DNA of 8,853 nt from Armatimonadota bacterium (GTDB lineage: Bacteria > Armatimonadota > Hebobacteria > Hebobacterales > WVXJ01): contig WVXJ01000104.1 in NCBI GenBank assembly GCA_011773575.1, forward strand, positions 25,144-33,996. Direction: 5' to 3'. Of this stretch, positions 1-6,894 are shown piece by piece (the stretch's first letter is position 1; each line of letters begins with the position of its first letter). Both the position numbers and the translations under genes were made by a program. The notes under the pieces are model-generated. The model was given only the letters and a program-made list of their open reading frames with translations, had not been told where the DNA came from and made no database searches.

Positions 1-537
1 CTGGCCGAAAATGCCCTCCAGGGAAACCGGCGGATTCACATTCTGGTAAACAATGCCGGCATCAGTCTTCCCGAATCCGCCGCGGAGACAACCCTCGAAC
101 ACTGGGACCTCACCCTCGATGTGAACTTGCGGGCTCCCTTCTTGCTCAGCCAGTTGATCGGGAGACATATGATTGAGCAAGGCGGTGGGAAGATCATCAA
201 TATGTCATCCCAGGCGGGAGAGGTGGCTCTCGCCGACCATGCCGCCTACTGCGCCTCCAAGGCGGGCCTCATTCTACTCACCAAAGTGCTGGCGGTGGAA
301 TGGGGTCCTCACAATATCAAGGTGAACGCGGTCGCCCCCACGGTGATACTGACCCCCATGGCGGAGAAGGCGTGGGCGGATGAAAGGAAGAGACAGGCGA
401 TGTTGGCGAAGATTCCGCTGGGGAGATTTGGCAGGCCGGTGGATGTCTCCGGCGCCGTATTGTTCCTGGCCTCTCCCGCCTCCGACCTGATAACTGGTGA
501 AGTATTGACAGTGGACGGAGGATATACCGCGCAGTAG
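1..537 (+). CDS. SDR-family NAD(P)-dependent oxidoreductase, 5'-truncated
   Basis: The reading frame is open from base 1 to the TAG at 535-537 and encodes the last 178 residues of a classical short-chain dehydrogenase/reductase. The NNAG motif that follows beta-strand 4 is at window codons 17-20. The catalytic Ser is in the MSSQAG block (codons 69-70), and the YxxxK pair is Tyr83 and Lys87. The C-terminal signature (LFLAS, then ITGEVLTVDGGYT) is intact. Classical SDRs run to about 250 residues, so roughly 70 are missing at the left edge, including the TGxxxGIG nucleotide-binding loop. The block after the catalytic Lys (VNAVAPTVILTPM) and the KIPLGRFG stretch recall polyol and sugar dehydrogenases such as D-threitol or gluconate 5-dehydrogenase. 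That is a resemblance from memory and does not establish the substrate. Family assignment is secure; substrate and cofactor preference are unknown. No link to the downstream gene is evident beyond shared strand. Confidence 0.95.
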   Translation: MAENALQGNRRIHILVNNAGISLPESAAETTLEHWDLTLDVNLRAPFLLSQLIGRHMIEQGGGKIINMSSQAGEVALADHAAYCASKAGLILLTKVLAVEWGPHNIKVNAVAPTVILTPMAEKAWADERKRQAMLAKIPLGRFGRPVDVSGAVLFLASPASDLITGEVLTVDGGYTAQ

Positions 538-700
538 TCCGAAGGACCTGGACGGGCGCTTCTTTCTCACTCATCCCCGCATTGAACGCGATTGAGGAAA
601 ATCCCAGTCGTTCCCATGCCCAGCATAACTCCCACTTGATGCAAGGACGCCAAGGGATCGGGGCGAAAGATACCTGTCAGGGGAAAGTTCTCGAGAGACT

Positions 701-709
701 AAGAAGGTG
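701..709 (+). promoter_or_regulatory. Ribosome binding site that decides the start of the GH13 gene
   Basis: AAGAAGGTG ends 6 nt before the ATG at 716, good Shine-Dalgarno spacing. The in-frame GTG at 707-709 is part of this same element and has only a weak purine run (GAGA) upstream, so the longer start, adding three residues, is less likely. Starting at 716 also leaves a standard MKR n-region for the signal peptide. Confidence 0.6.
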
Positions 710-715
710 AAAACG

Positions 716-3700
716 ATGAAGAGAGTATCAGTGGTTCTGATTGTCACAATACTCGCGGCGGTGATGTCCTACTGCCAGTCCTCCGGGCAAGTGGAGGCCG
801 CCCAAGCCAGGCTGATAATCAGAGAGGTCAGCCTGGGGAGGCTGAATCCCGATGTTTATCCGGATACCATTACCGTGAGCCCTGACGGCAAGCGCGTCGC
901 TTATGCGGCAATAAGGGGCGACAACACTATCGTCGTGGTAGATGGAGTTGCGGGAAACAAGCATGATTTGGTCGGATACTATCGGCTCTCCTTCAGCCCT
1001 GACAGCAAGCGGCTGGCCTATTCTGCACCCGCCGTGGACAGTAATGAGTACTGTATCGTGGTGGATGGTGTAGAGGGACAGAAGTATGGCTGGGTCGGTC
1101 GGCCCCGTTTCAGTTCCGATGGCAAGCACATAGCCTATGCCGCCTACGGCCGCGACGGTACGGCGATAGTTACAGATGGTGTGGAGGGGAAGCAATATGA
1201 CCGAACAGGTTGGCCCCGTTTCAGCCCTGACGGCAAGCGACTCGCCTATGCCGCGCAGTCTGACGGCAAATGGATGATGGTGGTGAACGGTGTCGAGGGA
1301 AGGAAGTATGACGATGTGGGTCGGTCTCGGTTCAGTCCGGACAGTAAGCGACTCGCCTACCCCGCCTCCCGCGGTGACAAGGCAATAATGGTAGTGGACG
1401 GAGTTGAAATAGCGAAAGGATTTGATGAGGTGGAGGTACGCTGTTTCAGCCCTGACAGCAAGCGGTTCGCTTACGCGGGGAGGCGGGGGGACAGTTGGAG
1501 CCTGGTTGTAGATGGTGTTGAGGGAGAAGGATATGAATGGATCGGTCATGTTGATTTTTCTCCAGACAGCCGGCGGGTCGGCTACCTGGCACAGCCGGAG
1601 GGCGAAGGATGGCGGCTGGTGCTGGATGGTGTGGAGGGGGAAGCATACGACTTGATTCCCTACTTCTGCTTCAACTCCACCGGCGAAAGAACTGCGCATC
1701 AGGTTGACCGTGAGGATTCGCAGTTTGTCGTGGTAGATGGCGTGGAAGGCAAGACGTACAAAGAGGTGGGCCGCGTATACTTCACCTCTGACGGAAAGCA
1801 AGTCGTCTACAGCGCCAAACTTCATGGCAAGTGGATCATCGTTGTGGGTGAAGAGGAGGTAAGGGAATACGACTTCCTGCTGCAGCGCGGCGAAATACAC
1901 TTCGATGCGCCCAGGCAACTGCGGTTTGCAGCGGTGCGCAATGGAGCGATATTGCGCGTGGAGATAGAGATAGCGGGAGGTGAGCCCGCGCATATTAGAA
2001 CAGTGGATGGCAAGCCGGCTGAAGAAGCGGAGAAGTACGCCGGCCTCACATTGAACACCACCGGAGGAGACTCCTGGACCTGGCGAAAAGAGATCACCGC
2101 GCGGTGCAGCTGCGATGACGCAGGCAACAGTGTCTCCATGTGGGTGAACGGGACTGAGCTCAAAGTGGAGCGGAAAGGGAAGCAATTCTCCGCTTTGGTG
2201 CCGCTGGCCGAAGGAGAGAACCGAATGATGGCTTCCTGCCGCAATGCAGAGGAGGAAGAGTGTGATTCAAAAGAGATCGTCTTCACACAGCGCCTGAAGA
2301 GCAGGCCCACTGCCCGCATCAGTGTTTCGATAGGCGCTGACGGAATCTTGCTGAACGGTGAGGAAAGCACACCCTGTGAGGCCAGCGGCGCGGCTATCGT
2401 CAACTACGCCTGGAGAGCGCGCAAAGGGAATCCCGCACGAGTAACACCTCTCACCCCTGTAGGCGGGGCCTTGCAAAAGAGTCTGCTGCTGAAGCCGCCT
2501 GTGGTTGACGGAGAGTACTATTTCTCCCTGGAAGTGACAGACGCGGAGGGCAGGGAAGATAAGGCGATGACTTACTTCGCGGTGGAGGACGGCAAGCCGC
2601 GGCTGGTTAACTGGGAGACGGAGAATGCCAGCTGGCTGGAGAGCGCAGTCATCTACGGCGCGGTGCCCCACATTATTGGAGATGAGGGTTTCCGGAGCGT
2701 CACGGAGAAACTGGATTACTTGAAGGATTTGGGAGTTGACGCTATCTGGCTGGCCCCCAGCAATATGACCCTGACCGGCAACGGGTATGCGGTGAGCGAT
2801 TATTTCAAGTTGACCCCGGATTATGGGAGCGAGGTCGATTTTAGGCAAATGATACGGGAAGCGCATGCTCGAGAGATTCGGGTATTGATGGATTTCGTGC
2901 CCAACCACTCTTCCATTCGTCATCCCTACATGCGCCATGCCATGGCCTATGGCACTGCTTCACCGCACTTCCACTTCTTTGACCGGGAAGCAGCAGGAAG
3001 AGGAGCATATACTTATTACTTCGACTGGGAGGATCTTCCTAACCTGAATTACGATAACACGGAGGTACGGCGCTGGATGACGGAGGCTTTCTCTTATTGG
3101 GTGCGGGAGTTCGATGTAGATGGTTTTCGGGTGGATGCGCCCTGGGGAGTCAAGGAACGCACCCCTTCGTTCTGGCCCGAGTGGCGGCGTGAACTGCAGC
3201 GCATAAAGCCGGATTTCCTGCCACTTGCGGAGGCCAGCGCGCGGGATTCCGACTATTTCACGGACGGCTTTGACGCCGCCTATGATTGGACGGATGAGTT
3301 GGGGCACTGGTCAATGGAGAATGTGTTTGATGATGAAACTAAGATAGTGGAGCGTCTGCATGAAGCGCTGACCAATGAGGGCCGCGGATTTCATGAGGAC
3401 GCCCTCATTTTCCGTTTCTTGAATAACAATGATACCGGCAGGAGGTTCATCACCCGCCATGGACTGGAGATGACAAGGGTGGCGGCGGCGATGTTGTTGA
3501 CTCTGCCGGGTTTGCCGTGTGTCTATACAGGTCAAGAGATTGGAGCGGAATTCCATCCATATAGAACACCATATCCCATCTCCTGGGAGGATAAGTTCGG
3601 TCTGCGCAATTACTATAAGAAGCTGATTGCTCTGCGCAAACAGACGCCCAGTCTGCACTCCCGGAAGTGGGAGATTCTGGAGGTGGAATCGGCTCAGCAA

Positions 3701-3943
3701 GTATATGCATATGTCCGGTATGGTAAGCCTGGGGATAAGCCGGTACTGGTGATACTAAACTTCTCCGACCAAAGGGCATGGGCCGAGATTTCCGCGCCCA
3801 AGCAGGTTTCCGTGGCACTTTCCGGTCAATGGAGGGATCTGCTCACATTCCAGCGGGCGGAAATAAGCAGACCCAAAGAAGAATCACTCGCCATAGCAAT
3901 GCCCGCTTCCACTGCGATGATTCTGATGGAGATGGCGGATTAG
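716..3943 (+). CDS. Secreted multidomain protein: WD40-like propeller, Ig/PKD-like modules, GH13 alpha-amylase-family domain
   Basis: A 1075-residue protein, probably exported. Residues 1-30 are a Sec-type signal (MKR, then a hydrophobic stretch, then a polar region ending in an AxA-like AAQA). Residues about 50-420 form a PD40/TolB-like beta-propeller with nine clear repeats. Residues about 460-510 resemble a glucodextranase domain B-type Ig fold (VNGTEL, LAEGEN). Residues about 530-620 are PKD-like. GH13 occupies about 640-985, followed by a C-terminal beta-sandwich. GH13 landmarks: region I DFVPNH (Asp726, Asn730, His731), nucleophile Asp807 in GFRVD with Arg805, acid/base Glu839 in LAEAS, and Asp906 as stabiliser. 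At region IV the usual NHD reads NND (Asn905). The core is therefore complete apart from that His. Hydrolysis or transfer on alpha-glucosidic bonds is inferred from family; the substrate is unknown. The ATG at 716 is preferred over GTG 707 because AAGAAGGTG lies 6 nt before it. The gene converges on the minus-strand glycosyltransferase operon. Confidence 0.92.
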   Translation: MKRVSVVLIVTILAAVMSYCQSSGQVEAAQARLIIREVSLGRLNPDVYPDTITVSPDGKRVAYAAIRGDNTIVVVDGVAGNKHDLVGYYRLSFSPDSKRLAYSAPAVDSNEYCIVVDGVEGQKYGWVGRPRFSSDGKHIAYAAYGRDGTAIVTDGVEGKQYDRTGWPRFSPDGKRLAYAAQSDGKWMMVVNGVEGRKYDDVGRSRFSPDSKRLAYPASRGDKAIMVVDGVEIAKGFDEVEVRCFSPDSKRFAYAGRRGDSWSLVVDGVEGEGYEWIGHVDFSPDSRRVGYLAQPEGEGWRLVLDGVEGEAYDLIPYFCFNSTGERTAHQVDREDSQFVVVDGVEGKTYKEVGRVYFTSDGKQVVYSAKLHGKWIIVVGEEEVREYDFLLQRGEIHFDAPRQLRFAAVRNGAILRVEIEIAGGEPAHIRTVDGKPAEEAEKYAGLTLNTTGGDSWTWRKEITARCSCDDAGNSVSMWVNGTELKVERKGKQFSALVPLAEGENRMMASCRNAEEEECDSKEIVFTQRLKSRPTARISVSIGADGILLNGEESTPCEASGAAIVNYAWRARKGNPARVTPLTPVGGALQKSLLLKPPVVDGEYYFSLEVTDAEGREDKAMTYFAVEDGKPRLVNWETENASWLESAVIYGAVPHIIGDEGFRSVTEKLDYLKDLGVDAIWLAPSNMTLTGNGYAVSDYFKLTPDYGSEVDFRQMIREAHAREIRVLMDFVPNHSSIRHPYMRHAMAYGTASPHFHFFDREAAGRGAYTYYFDWEDLPNLNYDNTEVRRWMTEAFSYWVREFDVDGFRVDAPWGVKERTPSFWPEWRRELQRIKPDFLPLAEASARDSDYFTDGFDAAYDWTDELGHWSMENVFDDETKIVERLHEALTNEGRGFHEDALIFRFLNNNDTGRRFITRHGLEMTRVAAAMLLTLPGLPCVYTGQEIGAEFHPYRTPYPISWEDKFGLRNYYKKLIALRKQTPSLHSRKWEILEVESAQQVYAYVRYGKPGDKPVLVILNFSDQRAWAEISAPKQVSVALSGQWRDLLTFQRAEISRPKEESLAIAMPASTAMILMEMAD
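875..1880 (+). repeat. Coding tandem repeat array: nine PD40/WD40-like propeller blades
   Basis: Inside the GH13 gene, a unit of about 37-43 codons recurs nine times. Each has an F-S-P-D-G/S-K-R-x-A-Y-A-A-like block, then a W/I-x-V-V-D-G-V-E-G block, then K-x-Y-D-x-V-G. The SPDGK blocks begin at residues 54, 93 and so on to about 356. Blades 8 and 9 (FNSTGERTAH, FTSDGKQVVY) are more diverged, and a tenth, degenerate strand set (FDAPRQLRFAA) follows. The similarity is visible in the DNA too, for example recurrent GTGGATGGTGT-GAGGG and AGCCCTGACGGCAAGCG. PD40 repeats are known from TolB and periplasmic or extracellular proteins. The array may serve as a binding platform; no ligand can be read from the sequence. 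Confidence 0.8.
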
Positions 3944-3947
3944 GACG

Positions 3948-3969
3948 GCGGGAAATGCTTCGTTCCGGC
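3948..3969. terminator. Weak hairpin between convergent genes, possible shared terminator
   Basis: GCGGGAA (3948-3954) and TTCCGGC (3963-3969) pair at six of seven positions around an 8-nt loop. They sit in the 25-bp gap between the GH13 stop and the stop of the convergent minus-strand gene. There is no T-tract on either side, so intrinsic termination is uncertain. It may act as a 3'-end barrier or be chance. Confidence 0.25.
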
Positions 3970-5027
3970 TAGGAGGGCGCGATGTGGCTGTTCTCCAGCA
4001 TGGAGAGGTGGGCCACCAGGAGGGCTATGGTTGATTCGGCGCCGCGGTTTGCGTTGACTCCGGCCTTTGTCAGGCCGTCGAAACAGCCGCCGGTCTGCGG
4101 ATCGTAGAGTGATTCACCGCGCAGGTTTCGCCCGAAGAACCACTCCAGGGACGACTGGGCGCAGCGTAGGTATTCCTCTTCACCGGTGGTATCGAAAGCG
4201 GTTAGGCCGGCCTCCACCATGGCCATGGCGTCAATGGGCTGTTGGTCGTAAACCGGCGGCGAATGGTCTCCCACCCGATACCAACCTTCATTTCCCACCA
4301 CATAAAGCACACCGCCCCGAACAGTCTTCTCACAGAGGAAGTCGAAGGCGCGGCGCGCGACTTGCAGATATTCCTCTTCACTGGTGATCTGGTGGGCGCG
4401 AAAGAGAGCCTCCGGCAGTTTGGCGTTGGCATAGGTCATCTGCGGAAGGATCCACTCCCAGTCCGGCCGCTTGTGGCGGTTGTAGTCGGCCACCAAATCG
4501 TCCGCCAGGGCGCGTGCGATCTTGCGCGCGAGGGAGGCTTCTCGGGGGCGAGCCTTTGCCCACCAATACAGCGCGATAAGAGAATAGGCCTTGCCATGGG
4601 GGGTTTCCAGATGTTCAATGTTGGGCAGAGCACGCCGAAACATCCACTCCGCCTCCTTCCCCATCTCGTCAGAAGGTGGATGACAGAGAAGATAGGACAA
4701 CGCCCAGAGCGTGCGGCCGAAAGAATCTTCGGAGCCCACCTCATCGAGAAACCTGCGATCATAGTCCAAGAAGTTGTGGAAACGCCCGTCCTCTCTCTGT
4801 ACATAGGCGAGGAAGGCGAGATAGCGTCCCGCCAGATCCCGGCTCACATCATCACCATGGAGGTGGTAGTGTTTCACCGCCACCAGTAAGGCGCGGGCAT
4901 TGTCATCGGTGGTATATCCCGTAGAGTGGTCGGGATCCTCATAATCGGCGTGCTGAATCATGCCGAAGCAATCGGTCAGCCGCTGTAGATGGTCGAGTGG
5001 TACCGTAATGTCAGCTGAAGGCTTCAT
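3969..5027 (-). CDS. Six-hairpin (alpha/alpha-barrel) glycosidase-like protein, partner of the GT4 glycosyltransferase
   Basis: A 352-residue protein with no signal peptide, so probably cytoplasmic. Two blocks look diagnostic: an N-terminal L-x-R-L-T-D-x-x-G-M-I-Q-H-A stretch leading into GYTTDDNARALL (residues 17-48), and a C-terminal CFDGL (315-319) with NANRGAEST (325-333). Between them, amphipathic helices rich in Trp, Tyr and Leu recur, as in six-hairpin glycosidase and epimerase folds. From memory, the same blocks occur C-terminal to GT4 domains in single-chain proteins annotated as glycosyltransferases, so this looks like the separated half of such a fusion. The gene starts within the stop codon of the upstream GT4 gene (TAATG, 1-base overlap), which indicates translational coupling; its own Shine-Dalgarno sequence is poor. 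The acidic pair Asp41-Asp42 and Glu331 are candidate functional residues by conservation only. No catalytic activity is claimed; it could be a hydrolase, a phosphorylase-like enzyme or a specificity subunit. Confidence 0.85.
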   Translation of the reverse strand: MKPSADITVPLDHLQRLTDCFGMIQHADYEDPDHSTGYTTDDNARALLVAVKHYHLHGDDVSRDLAGRYLAFLAYVQREDGRFHNFLDYDRRFLDEVGSEDSFGRTLWALSYLLCHPPSDEMGKEAEWMFRRALPNIEHLETPHGKAYSLIALYWWAKARPREASLARKIARALADDLVADYNRHKRPDWEWILPQMTYANAKLPEALFRAHQITSEEEYLQVARRAFDFLCEKTVRGGVLYVVGNEGWYRVGDHSPPVYDQQPIDAMAMVEAGLTAFDTTGEEEYLRCAQSSLEWFFGRNLRGESLYDPQTGGCFDGLTKAGVNANRGAESTIALLVAHLSMLENSHIAPS

Positions 5028-6298
5028 TATCGCGTGACCCCACTTGCCGCATGGGGAGCCAAACCGGGCTGGAGCGGCTGATATGCGGGCCTGGCGATGA
5101 CCTCTTGTCCTGTCACCTCGCGGAAGAGGTCACAATAGCGGTCACCTACCGCGGGCCAGAGCATCTGTCGGCCGTAGGCGAGTGTGCGTGATTCGAGTTT
5201 ATGCTGCAGGCCGGGATCACCGAGGACACTCTTGACGACATCGGCGATGGCCTGTGAGCTGCGGAAGTCAACCAACAACCCCCGCTCCTCGTGCAGCAGG
5301 AATCTCGCATACAGGTACGGAGTAGATACGATCGCCCTGCCGGCCGCCACTGCGTAGGCGAGGGTGCCGCTTACAATCTGATGAGCCCCCAGATATGGGG
5401 TGAGATAGACATCAGTGGCGGCGAGATAGGAGATGATTTCCGGCTTTGTCAGATATCGGTTTACGAAATGGACAGTTCCCTCCAGGCCATTCTCCCGGAC
5501 AAAGCGAATCAGTTCCTCGCGATAACTCTCCTTCTCTTCCCGCTGCACACTCGGGTGGGTTTCGCCGATTACCAGGTAACAAACATCGGGATGGCGCTCT
5601 TTGATGGCGGGAAGCGCGCTGAGCGCATATTCGATGCCTTTGCCGCGGCTGATGAGACCGAAGGTGGAGAGAACCCGTTTTCCGGAAAGGCCCAGAAGTT
5701 CCTTCGCCGCCTCTCTCCCTGCGGGGAAGGGCGCGGGCGCGCCGTGATGAATGAGTGTGACCTTGTCTCGCTCGACTCCATACTCTTCTTCCAGTATGTC
5801 GGTGGCGAAGTCGTTGAAGACCACGAGCTGCTCTGAACACCGCTCCAACTTCCGAATCATAGAGCGTGCCCACGGATCAGGCTGCGGCGAGACTGTATGA
5901 AGAGTGGTGACCAAGGGTTTATCCAGGTGATCCAGGAAACGGTAGATGCCGGCGGTCTCTTGGCCGCTGAAGATGCCGAACTCATGCTGGAGGCTAACGA
6001 TATCAATCGCCGAGTTGTTCAGGAAATGGGCAGCCGCCTCGTATTCGCTTACTTTGCGCTCGTCAACGGTTGTGACCACGGGCCAGGAGTAGTGATATCT
6101 CTTGACGCCATTCTCCATGGCTATGACCATGGGTTCTCCGGCGCCATCACTCTGGGTAGTGGCCTTCAGGAGATCCTCGCAGAAGGTTGCGAGGCCGCAT
6201 TCACGCGGTGAGTAAGTGCTCAGATAGGCGACTCGCAATCCATCGGGGTCATCTTCGCCGAACCAGACGGGGCGGCGAACAGCATCGAGTGCCAGCAT
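5027..6298 (-). CDS. GT4-like GT-B fold glycosyltransferase
   Basis: A 423-residue cytoplasmic glycosyltransferase of GT-B type. The N-terminal Rossmann half opens with VAYLSTYSPRECGLATF (residues 23-39) and includes LQHEFGIFSG and TLHTV. The C-terminal nucleotide-sugar half has the GT4-like HHGAP linker, GLISRGKGIEYAL, LVIGETHP and a terminal helix. GT4 enzymes move a sugar from an activated donor, usually with retention, onto a glycan, lipid or small-molecule acceptor; donor and acceptor are unknown here. The donor-binding EX7E motif reads Q307 to Y315 in QIVSGTLAY, so both glutamates are absent. I recall the SGTLAYA form in relatives, so this is probably a subgroup feature rather than inactivation. 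The ATG at 6298 has AAGGAG (complement of 6309-6314) 10 nt upstream. It is first in a two-gene operon, overlapping the next gene by one base. It is a distant paralogue of the glycosyltransferase starting at 6895. Confidence 0.93.
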   Translation of the reverse strand: MLALDAVRRPVWFGEDDPDGLRVAYLSTYSPRECGLATFCEDLLKATTQSDGAGEPMVIAMENGVKRYHYSWPVVTTVDERKVSEYEAAAHFLNNSAIDIVSLQHEFGIFSGQETAGIYRFLDHLDKPLVTTLHTVSPQPDPWARSMIRKLERCSEQLVVFNDFATDILEEEYGVERDKVTLIHHGAPAPFPAGREAAKELLGLSGKRVLSTFGLISRGKGIEYALSALPAIKERHPDVCYLVIGETHPSVQREEKESYREELIRFVRENGLEGTVHFVNRYLTKPEIISYLAATDVYLTPYLGAHQIVSGTLAYAVAAGRAIVSTPYLYARFLLHEERGLLVDFRSSQAIADVVKSVLGDPGLQHKLESRTLAYGRQMLWPAVGDRYCDLFREVTGQEVIARPAYQPLQPGLAPHAASGVTR

Positions 6299-6469
6299 TT
6301 CGATTCGTCTCCTTCTGACTCAGCCGGAGACCTCGCCCTAAGTCATCCCACGAGAGAGGTCTCTTTATCACAGATGCGATCTACTCTAGGCGCGAATCGG
6401 CTGAACCGACATGCTATTTCAGATTGACAACAGCGAGCCTCGATCTCGGCCCGCGATACTCGCCGGAAG

Positions 6470-6498
6470 GCTATAGCGCGGTGCAGTGAGGATGGCAA
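6470..6498 (-). promoter_or_regulatory. Candidate sigma70-type promoter for the minus-strand glycosyltransferase operon
   Basis: On the minus strand, TTGCCA (complement of 6493-6498, five of six to TTGACA) is followed after exactly 17 nt by TATAGC (complement of 6470-6475, four of six to TATAAT). Transcription would start near 6462 and give a leader of about 165 nt before the ATG at 6298. This rests on consensus matching only, and the host's sigma preferences are unknown. Confidence 0.35.
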
Positions 6499-6629
6499 CC
6501 GCTTGCTACCAGAAGCACTGACTTGCTTAGGTAACTCAGGAGCACCGGCCGCCGGCTTGCATGAGGGTTACAGCGCATCTCCTTGCTGATACAGAGAATT
6601 CGACCCAATCAATCCGCCCGTGTGGGCAG

Positions 6630-6675
6630 AAAAAGCCGGGACAGTGCTACAGTATAGCATAGTCAGGCCCTTTTT
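6630..6675. terminator. Bidirectional intrinsic-terminator-like hairpin
   Basis: A5 (6630-6634) and T5 (6671-6675) flank an interrupted hairpin. GCC (6635-6637) pairs with GGC (6666-6668), GAC (6640-6642) with GTC (6662-6664), a G:U wobble joins 6644 and 6660, and TGCTA (6645-6649) pairs with TAGCA (6655-6659) around the loop CAGTA. That makes 11 canonical pairs plus one wobble, with small internal loops, before counting the A/T tracts. Either strand would give a hairpin followed by a U run, so it could stop transcription from both directions. It lies between divergent genes, where no mRNA obviously ends. Possible roles are insulation, the end of an unannotated small RNA, or early termination of an antisense transcript. 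The core palindrome TGCTA-N5-TAGCA could alternatively be an operator. Confidence 0.45.
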
Positions 6676-6829
6676 CCATACTTTTGGGTGAATCTCACGA
6701 ACTTAGAGTTGGTTCTTGTGCCCAAGTTTTCCCAAATTCGTGTAACAAATGCGGAAAAATGGTGAGAATGAGGTATCTCGGTAGGCAGTGGTGGGTGTCC
6801 AATCCCTATACAATTCTTGCGGGAACGCA

Positions 6830-6839
6830 GCAATATTGC
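6830..6839. promoter_or_regulatory. 10-bp perfect palindrome upstream of the second glycosyltransferase
   Basis: GCAATATTGC reads the same on both strands and ends 55 bp before the ATG at 6895. A possible -10 box (TACAAT, 6809-6814, five of six to TATAAT) lies about 16 bp upstream, which would place the palindrome just after a transcription start, as for a repressor operator. No good -35 box accompanies it. It may be a regulator site or chance. Confidence 0.25.
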
Positions 6840-6894
6840 AACAATGACGATTATCGATGATGGGTATATCAAACATAGATAGGAGTTCACAAGC

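Larger units (their letters stand above)
6299..6894. other. 596-bp divergent intergenic region
   Basis: The region separates the two divergently transcribed glycosyltransferase genes. I see no convincing coding frame or tRNA in it. From left to right it holds the minus-strand RBS (6309-6314), a short palindrome AGAGAGGTCTCT (6353-6364), a minus-strand promoter candidate (6470-6498), a terminator-like hairpin (6630-6675), a 10-bp palindrome (6830-6839) and the AGGAG (6881-6885) of the plus-strand gene. The right third, from about 6670, looks visibly more AT-rich than the rest. A consensus-quality TTGACA sits on the + strand at 6424-6429 but has no well-spaced -10 box. Confidence 0.7.

Noticed and set aside
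537..547. GTCC-GAA-GGAC hairpin just after the SDR stop as a terminator
   Set aside because: The stem is only four base pairs with a three-base loop, and the following sequence is not a T-tract.
636..675. TTGATG with GATACC as a promoter for the GH13 gene
   Set aside because: The spacing is about 27 bp, far from 17, and no better pair exists in 538-706. The gene's promoter is undetermined.
758..780. Lipobox (MSYC) making the GH13 protein a lipoprotein
   Set aside because: The residues before Cys (M-S-Y) do not fit the L-[AS]-[GA]-C consensus. A type I signal peptide cleaved near AAQA fits better, though this is not certain.
728..2185. A 485-codon open frame on the minus strand within the GH13 gene
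   Set aside because: It lies opposite the propeller repeats, and its apparent repeated motifs are the antisense of those blades. There is no recognisable domain or RBS, so it is a shadow of the repeat composition.
4242..4889. A 215-codon plus-strand open frame opposite the six-hairpin gene
   Set aside because: It matches no family I recognise, and the antisense frame has clear conserved blocks and operon context. It is an antisense shadow.
6591..6615. TTCGACC resembling a tRNA T-loop
   Set aside because: The flanking five bases do not pair, and no acceptor stem or anticodon arm can be found at tRNA spacing.
6844..6882. 12-codon leader-peptide-like frame (ATG to TAG) ending at the RBS of the second glycosyltransferase
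   Set aside because: It has no RBS of its own, and its sequence shows no runs of one amino acid or attenuator stems. It is probably a chance frame.
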